Assembly: GCF_964340395.1 (NCBI RefSeq) | Contig: NC_135571.1 | Span: 9,833,940-9,897,939, forward strand | Direction of reading: 5' to 3' | From: Glandiceps talaboti | Lineage: Eukaryota > Hemichordata > Enteropneusta > Spengelidae | Length of the DNA stretch: 64,000 bases | Shown here: positions 11,447 through 24,103 of the stretch, piece after piece | How positions within the stretch are numbered: the stretch's first letter is position 1 | Layout: the number at the start of each line of letters is the position of its first letter | Notes under the pieces: model-generated | What the model was told of the DNA's origin: nothing | Seen by the model: the letters and a program-made list of their open reading frames with translations, nothing else | The model's database searches: none | Position numbers and translations under genes: made by a program

Positions 11447-11817
11447 TCTAGTCTCGGTTACCCAGATGCTCACCACTGGGGGCTCTCCTACGAGAGACCA
11501 CCCAGAGGAGAGTATGGGGAAACTACGTTTCAACTACCCCACCCAGGAGTCACACACTACATTTCTTCCAAGTCATAAAAATGGCTTGTTTGTTGTAATT
11601 TAGATGTATCACTCACTTTAAAAGTGCTAACTTGTTGCGAAAGTATCTAAATCGTTTGGCCTGCAATGTTGGACGTGCAGTATTCCCCAGCATGCACTGA
11701 TGTAAGAGCTACGTCCTGTGTGGGCGAGTTGGAATCTCATTCCCGAGACTCTAATTTGGGGTGGTCTTGTAGACAGAGCCCCTTGCTGCGAGAGGCTGGG
11801 TAACTGAGACTTCTAGG
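11447..11817. mobile_element. Foldback (MITE-like) element, complete
   Basis: Left end CTAGTCTCGGTTACCCAG and right end CTGGGTAACTGAGACTTCTAG are inverted. The arms extend inward (ACCACTGGGGGCTC / GAGCCCCTTGCTG; CATGCACTGATGTAAGAGC on the right). A half copy lies at 5448-5690 and a stub at about 34889. No coding capacity. Confidence 0.7.
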
Positions 11818-12775
11818 CTTCATAGTTGCCACAGACAAGGCAGAAAGTAAAAGAATAGCAATGCTTATCACTATACAATAGGATTAGGTACAGGATTTTG
11901 CTGTGTGTATGTTGTGTCCCAGCTATTATTAGTCTTAGAGTTGAAATATATCTTGTCTTTATATCAAAAAACATGTCCCATGGGTGAAAACACCAAGGTG
12001 GCCTCCTTTGTACTGAATAATCAATGCATCTCTCTTTTGTCTCAGAGATAAGTTATGATTAGAATCACTTTTATAACCTTGTATTGAATTCTGACAACAA
12101 AAGTTCTTAATGTTGCAGCTGTGAATTTTAAAAATATGTTTCTTAAGTTGGGTCAGTATATAACTCTCAATTTTCTAACAACCAATGCATAATTCTTGGT
12201 ACCTGTAGTGGAATTTTAGCTCATGCTAGTAGAGGGACAAAATAGAACAAGACAAGTTTGACACAATGTATCTATTTTCGTGATTATTTATTTCAAAGAA
12301 ATGTTCAAACGTCCACCACTTTCAAACTTGTCCTAATAGATCCAAGTGATGTTTTATATTCTTTTACTTCAGTTGCAGTAGATAGTTAATAAAATTTATT
12401 GTATTTATGAATTACTGCAACTTGATATGTTTAAATTTTCAGAATACTTTGGCAGACTTGAGTAAATTTGACCTACCTACTGCTCTCAACAAAATGCTAT
12501 GTATATGTACATGTTCCTTTCTGGAAAATAATGAATAAAATTTTTTTTCCCTAAAGTTTCATGTGCTAAGATAATTAATTTGGCCACACCTCTGTTCGCA
12601 GGTACCAGCATGTCTATAGTTAGATAGTTACATAACATTCACTATATAGTGTATGAAAGCTATGTTAACCCCCCCCCCCTCCCCCGTGCTCATTTCAACA
12701 AGGATGCAATCCCATATTGACTTTATTTGAAGAGTACGTTATCACTCCCTACTGTGGAAAATCAGTTTGAGCAAA
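11818..12775. other. No gene seen
   Basis: AT-rich sequence with a C run at 12669-12684. I found no splice-flanked open frame, RNA gene or clear repeat. Confidence 0.6.
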
Positions 12776-13238
12776 GGCTTGAAATAGTTTTTGTTTATTG
12801 TTTACGTTTTCTTTCTTTACAAAAAATTGTTTTTCATTTGTTACTTTTTGTTGCTCTTTAAAATATCTTTTCCCTACAAGGTGCCATGTAATAAAGTGAT
12901 GATTTGAAAGAGGTCTCTTTCATGGTGAGTGGGGATTAGGAAGGGTCACAGTTTGGAAGGGTCACCAGTTGAGGGCGCTCTGTAGAAATAACGCAAAAAT
13001 AATTAATAAGGTATTCAGTCATAGTAAAGGTGGTTAATAAAACCAACAAAAGAACAAGTTAAAATTGATTTTTTTAAAAAGCAACAAGATTTTTAAATCA
13101 TTACTTTGTTACATGGCACCTTGTAGGGAAAAGATATTAAAGTAAACAAACAACAAACTAATTTTTTGTAAAGAAAGAACAAACAATAAACAAAAACAAC
13201 TATTTGTAAACAAATATGGCCAATTTCAAGCCCCTGTG
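12776..13238. mobile_element. Foldback (MITE-like) element (family of 47413-47735)
   Basis: Arms: left GGCTTGAAATAGTTTTTGTT, right reverse complement around AACAAAAACAACTATTTG and CAATTTCAAGCC. Inside, CTACAAGGTGCCATGTAATA mirrors TTACATGGCACCTTGTAG. The centre carries GAGGGCGCTC. A partial copy with the same centre and right arm lies at 47413-47735. Confidence 0.7.
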
Positions 13239-13504
13239 GTTTGAGTGCACTTTTTCAAACCACATTGATCTTTTGCTGTTTGTTAGGAATACTAGCAGTT
13301 AGTGAGAGGGCAAAATCATAGATCACAATGCAAACTGACTAAATGGGAGAGAGTCTGTATAGTGGCCACATCATGTTTGTCAACAAAAAAGCAAACAAAC
13401 AAAACCATGTCATTCAGGCATGTGTGTCAGATGACACCTGGTGGTAAACAAACACCGCAAAAGCCGATACTTGATTTAATGTCTGCCAATATGTTATTCG
13501 AACT

Positions 13505-13635
13505 TGTACAACCCATAACACCTCAGTAAAGCATTTTCTGTATGTACCATAATCGTTTATAGCATCCATTTTCAAGCACAACCCATAACACCAACAGTAA
13601 AGCGTTTTCTGTCTGTACCACAATCGTTTATAGCA
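13505..13635 (+). repeat. Tandem duplication of about 65 bp
   Basis: ACAACCCATAACACC, CAGTAAAGC, TTTTCTGT and ACCATAATCGTTTATAGCAT (ACCACAATCGTTTATAGCAT in copy 2) occur twice in succession. Confidence 0.85.
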
Positions 13636-15935
13636 TTCATATCAAATGTAAAAGTACAGGAATTTAGTCTGTTTTATTTGCTAATTGACCACATTAGAAA
13701 GGCCACATGCTAGGTTTGTAAATAAACTAATTTGAACAGTATATTTTTACACTTGCCAATGTAGTACATACAGAATGTGCTTGACTTCAGTGTTACCCAG
13801 AATGCATCTGGGGACAAATTCCCTCAAAATCAAAGTCCTTCAAATCTCTCCAAAATTTGCAATACCAAAGCTTGTTCCTGGTGCTTTTGAAATAATAAAA
13901 GAAATTTGGGGTTTCACCATCTTGTTTTCAAGGAAATCGTCAATCTCTTATTTGCCCATAGACTTAACAAAGTTTTTGGCGGCCATAAATTTTGATATCA
14001 CTTTGACCTCTACTTCAAATTTTGTACGGGTGACCCCCTATTTTGTTCATTGATTTTTAACTGAGAATAGGTTTTCTTGAACAAAGTAACTGCAACAGTT
14101 TAAAAAAAATAATTCCGAGGTGTATTTCACATTAAGATCTAGACAAACCTTATCATGATATTATATCATACTAATATTAAGTTATTGGTCATTGTTCAAA
14201 GTTCCTGTGTGAAAAGTCGATGTTTGCTGTCGAGGTCAACCTGTAAAATCGCAGCCAACTACTAAATCAGCACAAAGGACGTTATTTGGAATCACTACTC
14301 AAAGAACAGGGAAGTAGTGGATCGAAAACTTCTTGGAAGGACATTGGAGTGGTCGAGACACCGTTTTAGACATCACATGCAGAGCAGGTGAGCTTACTTG
14401 TATGGTAGTAGCCTGAGAGAATGTGCAGTGTGTTCCCTTTCCTCATATCGGAATACTCCCCCCCCCCCTCCCTCCATCATATCAGCATTGAATTGCCGAG
14501 TGGTCGGTACCTTTACCTTCTCCCCTCGCCAAAACAATCTGCTGAAATATAAGTTTTGTCCACTACAATACTGTCTTTGTGCCCTCCCATCATGACCAGA
14601 TCAACAAAATCCTCATCATTGGAAAATCGTGTACGAACAGCCTCGTTGGCTGCACTTGTTTTTCGGACATTATCCGACCATCCTATTTTGTTAGCAGCCG
14701 GCACGAAAACAAGACGAACGCATTAATGTAATTATTAAAACGAATCAGCGTTTTACCAAGTGACCTCTACGTATTTTTCAATCGATGAGTCCAGTTTTGC
14801 TCTACGAGTGGTCAACCTATATAGCGTATCGGCAGGCTTCCATTTTTTTTCAACTAATTCGAAAGCACACGTAGCTAATAATTATAAATATTATCACAAA
14901 CATTACTAATGCAGATGACAAATGTAGTTTTACTGCTTTCGTTATCTAACTAATGAAGAATAGAAAAACTTCACCATGAGCACCGCTTTGTAACGATCTT
15001 CAATTGATCAAGGTCACGTGTGTTTTTTTCAACATTTTGAAAATTTGTCCGTGTACGTTTACTAGGAGTCGATGTATCTGCTGCAGTCATCAAAGTAGCA
15101 CGGTTGAACAACTCCATCACCGCTAAAACCAAATACACCGTAAGTTATGCAACTGAACTCTTGAGTTTCAGAGTACTAAAGGGTATTATAATAATTGCTG
15201 TATGTGATTTTGTGATTACCCAAGCTTGCAAGGCCAAGCCACTTATACTGTTGTATCATAGACGTTGGATAGAGATTTCTCGTTAATTATGATTTGTACT
15301 CGTTCACTGTGACCATCTCGCTAAATGGACACACAAATTATAGACGTAAAACGTTTATATTCAACCATCCGTTGTCAGTCACCGAGCATCCGGCCATACT
15401 TTGTAATGCCCAGATTTCCAGTGTGTGAAGATGGAAACACGTTTTTTTCTGACTTGTACTAAAATTGCATCATGGGAGTACAATGGGACTATATTTTTTA
15501 CAATCAATTCGCAGTGTAAATCTTTCTAAAAAAAGACTTTTCGCCTTTAAACATTTTTCCCGTCAGCGATTTTGACTTGCACACGTTCTTGTTGAATTTC
15601 CCGCTATTCTGGCAAATACTTTTGTTGAGATGCTGAGTGAATATGTCCGGTCTTTGTGGCCATTGATACATTTTTTGTGAGTGTTTTGGTCTCCTTATGC
15701 TTTATTTTGTTGGGTTGGCGAAGGACTTGTTTCATTTGAAACTTGTCAGCGTCACACATCATTCTTCATAGTGTGTGCCTTTGAGGGGAGCACTCCTCAT
15801 AAGAGGGCGCCCTCTAAGGAATTAATTACGCAAGCTAGGGAGTCCACTTTCAAACTTTCAGCCTATTGTACAAGTAAGAGTGGGTGAATTGAACTCTTCT
15901 TACATGTAATGTAAAATTTTAACCCACAACGATCA
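13636..15935. other. No supported gene
   Basis: Two places tempt. At 14260-14387 (plus) a short open stretch ends at a good donor (GCAG|GTGAGC), and at 15074-15140 (plus) an open stretch lies between an AG and GTAAGT. All three frames are open for most of the first one, the phases cannot be tied to neighbouring exons, and I recognise no protein. A short C-rich tract is at 14458-14473. Otherwise unremarkable. Confidence 0.5.
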
Positions 15936-16114
15936 TTCTTCATAATACTCATTTCACTCAAGATATGACAATGAAACGATTATTTACAACATCAAGGCTT
16001 TGTTTATTGGTAACTTAAAGGTCAAACAAACAAACAAACAAATAAATAAAAAATAATTGTTTCTGGTCAGGACATTTTGTCTAAAGTGGTGTAACGACGT
16101 AAATGTTTATGGCA

Positions 16115-16290
16115 GTTACTGTTCTTTTTATCTACCACGTGCACTTTAGAGCAAGTGTGTATGTGGGGCAGATGTCATTTGCTTGTTCATGGTTGGCTCT
16201 GCTGTTGTCTTCACTGAAGTAGAGAGTTTTATTTTTGTGTTTTCCCACGAATCTGACTGCTTGGGCTGGACAAACACGGAAAAAAAAGAC
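16115..16290. repeat. Dispersed repeat, inverted partner at 750-945
   Basis: Contains GAGCAAGTGTGTATGTGGGG and CAGATGTCATTTGCTTGTTC, the reverse complement of the copy at 750-945. It lies in duplicated segment A; I did not find it in segment B. Confidence 0.6.
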
Positions 16291-16770
16291 CGACGCGAGA
16301 GCATTTAAGTAAAGCGTGTGCTGACCAGAAACAATTTTTTTTTTTTTGCCTAGTAAATGTAATACACAGTTTTACTAACAGACAGTTTATCTTTAAAGGT
16401 GCATAAGCCGAGTCTTTACGTTTTGGGGTGTGATTTATACTGCATGTTGACAATGTAACTTTGTAAGGAAAAATGTTTCTATAAAGTAAAAAAATTTTTA
16501 AAAAGTAAACAAACGTAAAGTCCTTTTTCAAGATTTGTGGTCAGACGGAAAACATTGCATTCAGCATTGATAACTGTACTTAGTAGTTGCCTAAAGTTGC
16601 GTTGATGTTACAAAAAGAAATATTTTCTTCATAAAAATTACACAACTAATACATGTATCTAGAGTAAATATTATAAATGTACTCGTTACATAAGACGTTC
16701 TCTGTATATATATATCTGTTATACTGCGCCATGTTTGGCTACTAGAGTCATGTAGCACTATCCTCATTAA

Positions 16771-17406
16771 GGAACGATGCACAATAGGGAACTTGCAATG
16801 CAGACTGAGCATGCTCAGATGCAAAGGACTATGGGATTATCTGTGGTTATCGTAATACCTAATCTGGAGCTACTGATAAAATAAACCTCCATAATTGGAA
16901 GGGGGACTATGAATCGATTATTTGTGGTTACAAACAATGTAACATTATTGTTTACGATGCTAATTAATTAGTATTTAATATCCCATTTCCCATGATGCAA
17001 CATTCAACATGGCGGGTTTGCAAGTTCCCTATTTCACACTAGCTTAATAAACGAACTTCGTTGGGGAGAGGGTGGGGGGAGGTCTGGCATCAACGCGATT
17101 GCTCAATTTCATTTTCGCACTTCTAACCAAATTTAGAAAACTTTCACGCCTTACATTTACTACTCATAAGATGTTGAATACTTGATTAAAACTTACTTCA
17201 GTCTAATGTGGTATACATTACTTGGTTACTTCAATGTGTTTACCATCTTGTTTTTCATTACATCAATCTTAGCGGTGTGACCACTACAACTTTCGTTATG
17301 GTTTACATCATATATGAACACGTCGTTGTCGCACTTGTGAATGTTCGTTTAGGGGAGGGGGAAGGGGTTCATTTGTTGAGCTTGTGAGAAATTGTGCGAT
17401 CGTCTC
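16771..17406. mobile_element. Non-autonomous Harbinger-like element with TAA target duplication
   Basis: Flanked by TAA at 16768-16770 and 17407-17409. The paralogous site in segment B (34359-34361) reads CATTAACAACCC with a single TAA and no insert, which gives an empty site. The ends are inverted (left GGAACGAT, right ATCGTCTC). A longer relative at 59418-59990 has ends GGGACGAT/ATCGTCCC and TTA flanks. A 3-bp TWA target is characteristic of PIF/Harbinger transposons. It is interrupted by another foldback element at 16787-17029. No transposase frame. Confidence 0.75.
16787..17029. mobile_element. Foldback element nested in the Harbinger-like element; TA target
   Basis: Ends GGGAACTTGCAA and TTGCAAGTTCCC, each flanked by TA, consistent with a Tc1/mariner-type non-autonomous element of about 243 bp. 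It contains CTGAGCATGCTCAG and CCCATGATGCAACATTCAAC. A second copy in the opposite orientation lies at 47133-47376 and also has TA on both sides. Confidence 0.75.
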
Positions 17407-17934
17407 TAACAATCCATTTGATGTGGAACAGGATTCTACTGCAAGATTGGTCTTATGTAAGAGTTTAAGTACCACCTTATTCATTACATCAAAACATATA
17501 ACACTTAGTAATTAATGTTAGATAATTAATTGAGACTGAACAGATTCAGCATTACACCCGTATATGGTTGATATCAATGACGCTACTTGGAAATGAAGCG
17601 AGGTTAACCTAATTAATATTTAAATGTAAATATATAAGTTGTAGTTTACATATTGTAAAGGGGTAACTACATGTTTGTTTGATTGAAACAGAATTTGATT
17701 TTATTAACTTTTCTGTGCGTCATTTCCTGTTCATCAACCTATAGTGGTATGATACTGCATCTGCATAAATATCTTAAGACTACCTAAATACAACAGTGTT
17801 TATTACACCAAAACATATAACATTTATTAAATAATGTTAGATACATAACTTGAGACGGAACACCATTATAAGGTTGATATAAATGGTTCTACTTGGGAAA
17901 AAACCAACACTAATCTGGTGTATGTATATCCGTA

Positions 17935-18762
17935 AAGACCAGTACATAACAAACATATATTATAACCTGTTAAGAAGGGTTGATAATCAACATATACCAT
18001 GACATATAAAAGACCAGTTGATAATCAACATAAACCATAACCTATGAAGACCAGTTGATAATCAACATATACCATAACCTATAAAGACCAGTTGATAATC
18101 AACATATATCATAACCTATAAAGACCAGTTAATAATCAACATATACCATAACCTGTAAAGACCAGTTGATAGTCAATATATATCATAACCTATGAAGACC
18201 AGTTGATAATCAACATATACCATAACCTGTAAAGACCAGTTGATAGTCAACATATACCATAACCTATAAAGACCAGTTGATAATAAACATATACCATAAC
18301 CTATAAAGACCAGTTGATAATCAACATATATCATAACCTATAAAGACCAGTTGATAATCAACATATATCATAACCTATGAAGACCAGTTGATAATCAACA
18401 TATACCATAACCTATAAAGACCAGTTGATAGTCAACATATACCATAACCTATAAAGACCAGTTGATAATCAACATATATCATAACCTAAAAACACCAGTT
18501 GATAGTCAACATATATCATAACCTATAAAGACCAGTTGATAATCAACATGTATCATAACCTATAAAGACCAGTTGATAATCAACATATACCATAACCTGT
18601 AAAGACCAGTTGATAATCAACATATACCATAACCTATAAAGACCAGTTGATAATCAACATATACCATAACCTATAAAGACCAGTTGATAATCAACATATA
18701 CCATAACCTATAAAGACCAGTTGATAATCAACATATATCATAACCTATGAAGACCAGCTGAC
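17935..18762 (+). repeat. 37-bp satellite array, copy A (about 22 units)
   Basis: The unit combines ACCAGTTGATAATCAACATA and TACCATAACCTATAAAG, 37 bp with few variants. It lies about 440 bp downstream of the receptor A stop codon. The same unit forms a shorter array at 35290-35660, downstream of receptor B. GTTGATAATCAAC inside the unit is itself palindromic. Confidence 0.95.
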
Positions 18763-19198
18763 TTGTCGGGAAATATTGCATGTTTTTTATCACAGTGTAC
18801 AGGTGATTAATATTAGGGGTATATAATTATTGGTAGAGTGCTAGTGTTGACAATGCAGTAGTTTTGTCTCGTAGGTAGTCACCACTGCCGCGGTCGTAGG
18901 ACCGTTCCCCCATCAAAGCTAAAACAATGTGGTATGGACTCGGATACCACACTCGGGTTGAAATAATCTATATAATCTATATTTATCAACTTTATGCTAA
19001 CAGTAAAGTTTTCCCTAATAGTAATACCAATACTCTAGGTCTGCATAGAAGGGCTTATCAAAACGATGAGATATTTAATTAACTGTTGAGTAGAAAAGAG
19101 ACAATGTCATAATATGACGTAAAGAGGTAACTGTATGATGCAACATAGAACAACTATGGTGCCCTATAAACAAGAAACGTTCACCAAATACGAGCTAT

Positions 19199-21945
19199 TT
19201 ATGGTGATTGTGCACTGTCTGTAGACTTGGACTGACAGCATGTACATGTACACTTCTTAAATAAAGTAAACATGGACATATATAGTCCTTGTAGAGAACA
19301 AAGAATAACGAAAAAATAAGAAAATATTTTGTCTTCCACAAATGCTTCAACGATACCTACAATCCAAATCAACCCTAAGTAAAGGGACATTCCAACAGCA
19401 GTACGGACCTTTTCCTTTTTCCAGCCACCATTACCAGAACTGTGTGTGATAACACTGCTGGTCACTCTCTTCCGTTTTATAACCTTGTAATTAGATACAA
19501 TGAATGATATGATGTTAAAGATCATAATCAAACTTACTGGACCAATGAACAGAACAAGCAAGGCGACTGGATTGCCAATCCAACATGCATCACCAGCTCC
19601 ATAACCAATTGTTACACTGGTAAAATTGTCAACAATCGCAGCAGTGGTGACAATCAAAGCTGGTACTACCCAACCTATGATGCAATATCCTACTAGTTGC
19701 TTTCCGTTTTCAACTGACGACCCGACCGTCAATATATTTCCTATCCCAAATGTTAGCAGTATATCTAGACCTAGGATACCCATCCAGAGGAAAGACGTCA
19801 ACCAAGAATAATGTAAGAAAACAGCTGTAATCTTACATACCAGATCATAATCAGTAGCCCCTAACGTAGTCAACGTTAGTATCTGAGACAGGAGAATAGA
19901 CACACATAAATTGAAAATCAGCTTTGCTGGCAATGTCTTCAAATTAGAATGAATGCAATTGTATATTATGGTCGCAATAAATGCAAGTATTGATACACAT
20001 AAACATGCCAATGAAAGCCATGTTAGAATGGCATCGTGATTAGATGTGAACAAAGACTTGACACGTGTGACGTATGATAGACATACCCATACAATATTTG
20101 ATTTGGAGGAAACAAATCTGTCGGTCTGTAAATATTGCCCTTCATGATAAAATTGTATTGACTCATCTACAACTTGTACATCAGCTATGTCTAACTCAAT
20201 GATATTTTCAACATCACAAGACAGGACGTGTTCAATCATTGATCGTTCATCACCACAATATTGCATCACACATGTTGGCTTTCCTAAACTACCACTCTCT
20301 TTGTTGATCTCAATACTGAATTTTGTAACATTTTCAACATCCAGTAATTGACATGTATATTTGTTCCATAGTAGGTTATTACTTGTCTGGGAATCAGTAT
20401 CATTTCTAGAAATACCATTTGGGTCAATTTGAAACACGAAGCCAGAGAATGCCATTGCCTTATCTACTACAATTTCACTACGACAGATACTGTTATATTC
20501 TGTATTACTCAACGAGAATGACGTCATCCGAATACACAGGTCCCCGGATTGAATGTTCTGATTCTCGTAAAAACGGGAAATTCCAGCATAACTAATGTTC
20601 ATAAAAATGATACGAACACTAGCGAACTTTGATAGAGTTTTTGTGGTTGGGTCACATGATGACGACTTGTTATCATTCATTGTACCTGTAACGTTGACAA
20701 CACTGTCTAAAGTGACATCTCGTGAAACATTTACCGCCAAATCTAAAAGACGACCAATCACATCTTCCTGATTACCGAACAAAACACTGCAGTCAGTGTA
20801 GTTGATAAGTTGGGACTGAATAGATACAATCATTGATATTTCAAGAATGTAATACAAAGGAAGAGAACTATTGGTTTCATTTTTTAAATTCAAGGGTTGT
20901 ATCAGAAAACTATCAATGCTTACACAAACAGGGTTATTAAAATCAACAACAATATTTCCAGAAGAACAAGTAATATTGTCTGTAAAGAAACGGTCTTTTA
21001 TGGCAAAAGAATGGTCTATTCTCATCCTAACTGTAGTAGAGGGATTGTAATCAAATAGTATGTCAAGTCTTCCAAGAGAAAATCGAGAAGTGTCATCAAC
21101 TTTGTATCCACAGTATGGTATTTGAAGCGGATGTAAATGAATATCATTGCAATACGCACAAAAAATGTTTCTGAAATGAATGGGTTTTGCGCGGTGAACT
21201 CTGCCCACCATTCCGATGCTACCATTTACACATTGATTAACCAAATACGTATTATTGACGTTACAGTTTGAATGAACGTTTGTGCAATAACGAACGTCCT
21301 TATCCGTGTTCACAGGAGGGATATGGTCGATATGTGTGCAGTCGACGAACTCATCCATCACTATATCCACTGCACGATCCAAGTTATCACTGTCGATTGT
21401 AAATAAATCTTGGTTGATTGTATATGACTTACAAGTAAGCCTGGTATTCCAAAATTCTAAATCCATGACGTTGGCACCATGACATATAGCACAGTATATG
21501 TTATTGTATACTATTCCATTAGATGACGTCACTGGATTCGAATCAACTGAAAGTAAAATTAGTAAAATCTTGAATTTCAATTTGACAAAGTATCTACTGG
21601 TCATCTATTTGAAGCCCAAATGGTACTTGTCTGTAGCTGGGGACCCACTGTCAGCTGTAATGGATGTACAAAGTGTACTTCAGAGTCTGTAATAATACAC
21701 ACTATATGTAGGCCTATTAAAAGCAAATCTCAGTCAATAATGTGTAATAGAAGTGTTTTTTTTTTTATACCTACATGCATTTTTATAAAAGCTTTGTAAC
21801 TGATTTTATTTTCGAATCATATCAGTACGTAGATCACAAAGTTCGAAATATCCGGCTGAGTCATGCCTCTATGCATGTTATTTAACAAAAAAAAACTTTA
21901 TGAAAATACTTTATTTCCACTAGATTAACAATATAGAACTGAAAC

Positions 21946-22015
<70 letters not shown>

Positions 22016-24047
22016 ACTCGGTGAGTATCAATCTGCTAAGATTGACTAGAAACCTGTACCTCCTTAAAAAAACAATACAACAAACTCCTGAGAGACAATA
22101 TAACCAAACACTACAAACCCGCCAGCGATAGAGCCTACAACAGTATCAATGTAGAAGCAAAAAGTATGGCACAAAAACTCAATGTAGACGATAGGACTGA
22201 AATACTCGCAAAGAAAGAAGCATTCATAACGTTAAAAGACCATAAAGATATTCAATTTCGAACACAGTTTACCTTGCAGACTGATCAACCCTGCAAAAAG
22301 CGAAATAGGCATCGTTAGCAAAAAAATACTTGACACCATCCTCCAAAACATAAGACCAATAGTCGCCGTCAACCAATGGAAAAATTCTATGTCAGTCATC
22401 GAATGGTTCAAGAACTTAGAGGAAAAAAACAAACACACTTTCGCCTGCTTTGACATATGCGACTTCTACCCATCCATAACCGAAAAATTGTTATTAGATT
22501 CCCTCAAATTTGCCGGCCAATACACCACCATATCAGATGAAGACAAACAAATTATCATGCACGCGTGTAAATCTCTCCTCTTTGATAAAACGAAACAATG
22601 GGTAAAAAAGAATGGGAATGGGTCATTTGACGTCACAATGGGAAGCAACGACGGGGCCGAAATATGCGAACTGGTCGGAATCTTTATGCTACACAAATTA
22701 GCCAAAAAATACGGTAAAGAAAACATAGGTCTTTATAGGGACGACGGACTCGCCGCCTTCAAGAACATCATCGGAAGCAAATCAGATAGTATCAGAAAAG
22801 ACATAACTAAAACCTTCAAAGCCATGGGGTTAAAAATAACCATACTCACCAATCTGAAAACCGTCAACTTTCTAGATATAACGCTCAACCTCAACAACGG
22901 TAAATATTACCCATATAGAAAACCCAAGGACAACCCCATGTACATACACAAGCAATCTAACCACCCACCCAGCATCATCAAGAATATATCGACAGCCATC
23001 GGCCGTAGAATTTCCGACATCTTCAACCAGGCAGCCCCACTATACCAAAATACGGCTACAAAGAGAACATCGCGTACACCAACACCCCACCACAGAAAAA
23101 CAAGAAAAACAGAAATAGAAACACCATCTGGTTCAACCCACCATATAGCAAAAACGTAGCCACCAATGTAGGCAAACGATTCCTCAACCTAATCGCTAAA
23201 CATTTCCCAGCAGACTCCAAGTTACACAACATATTCAACAGAAACAATGTCAAAGTCAGTTATAGCTGCATGCCAAACATGGGTACCATAATCAAAGCGC
23301 ACAACGCCACCATCTCCAACAGCGAAATTAAACACACTCAAAAACCATGTAATTACAGACAGAAGGACACCTGCCCCTTGAACGGCGAATGCCAAACGGA
23401 AAACATCATATACCAAGCCACCGTCCATGGAAAAAAACAAACAAAAGTATATATCGGTCTAACAGAGAACAACTTCAAACAGAGATACGCCAACCACAAA
23501 CAGTCATTCAAACATGAAAAACACGAAAACAGCACAGAACTATCAAAACACATTTGGAAACTGAAAAGAAACAACGAGCCTTTCTCCGTATCCTGGTCCA
23601 TCAGCAAGACAGCCCAAGCATACACCAATAAAACAAAACGATGCAACCTGTGTTTAACCGAAAAACTAACCATTATTAAAGCAGACAAAAACTCCACACT
23701 AAACAAAAGAACTGAGTTGATATCCAAATGCCGACACGAGAATAAGTTTTATTTGTCCAACTTCAATAGAGCATCTATCACCTAAACTAAACCCGTTAAC
23801 TAACGGAACATCAAAGCCCAACTTGTCCGCACCCAATAACTCACACAATAACAACCAACACCTCCACACACACATCACCAACCCACCAACACAGACAATA
23901 GTGATGATATTTCTATTGTCTACACTCTATATAAACAGCACACCCAGAGAGTAGAAACCAGAGTTGTCTGATGATCGCACAATGCGTGAAACTCCAAGTT
24001 ACAACCAAGAAAGAGTTCCGGTACTACCAAAACTATATATATATATA

Positions 24048-24103
<56 letters not shown>

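Noticed and set aside
13775-14053. 92-codon plus-strand frame
   Set aside because: No recognisable features or splice sites; composition like surrounding noncoding DNA.
14513-14704. Minus-strand open frame of 63 codons with protein-like text (TRFSNDEDFVDLVMMGG)
   Set aside because: It starts with GTG, has no acceptor just upstream, the only candidate donor is weak, and no partner exons are visible.
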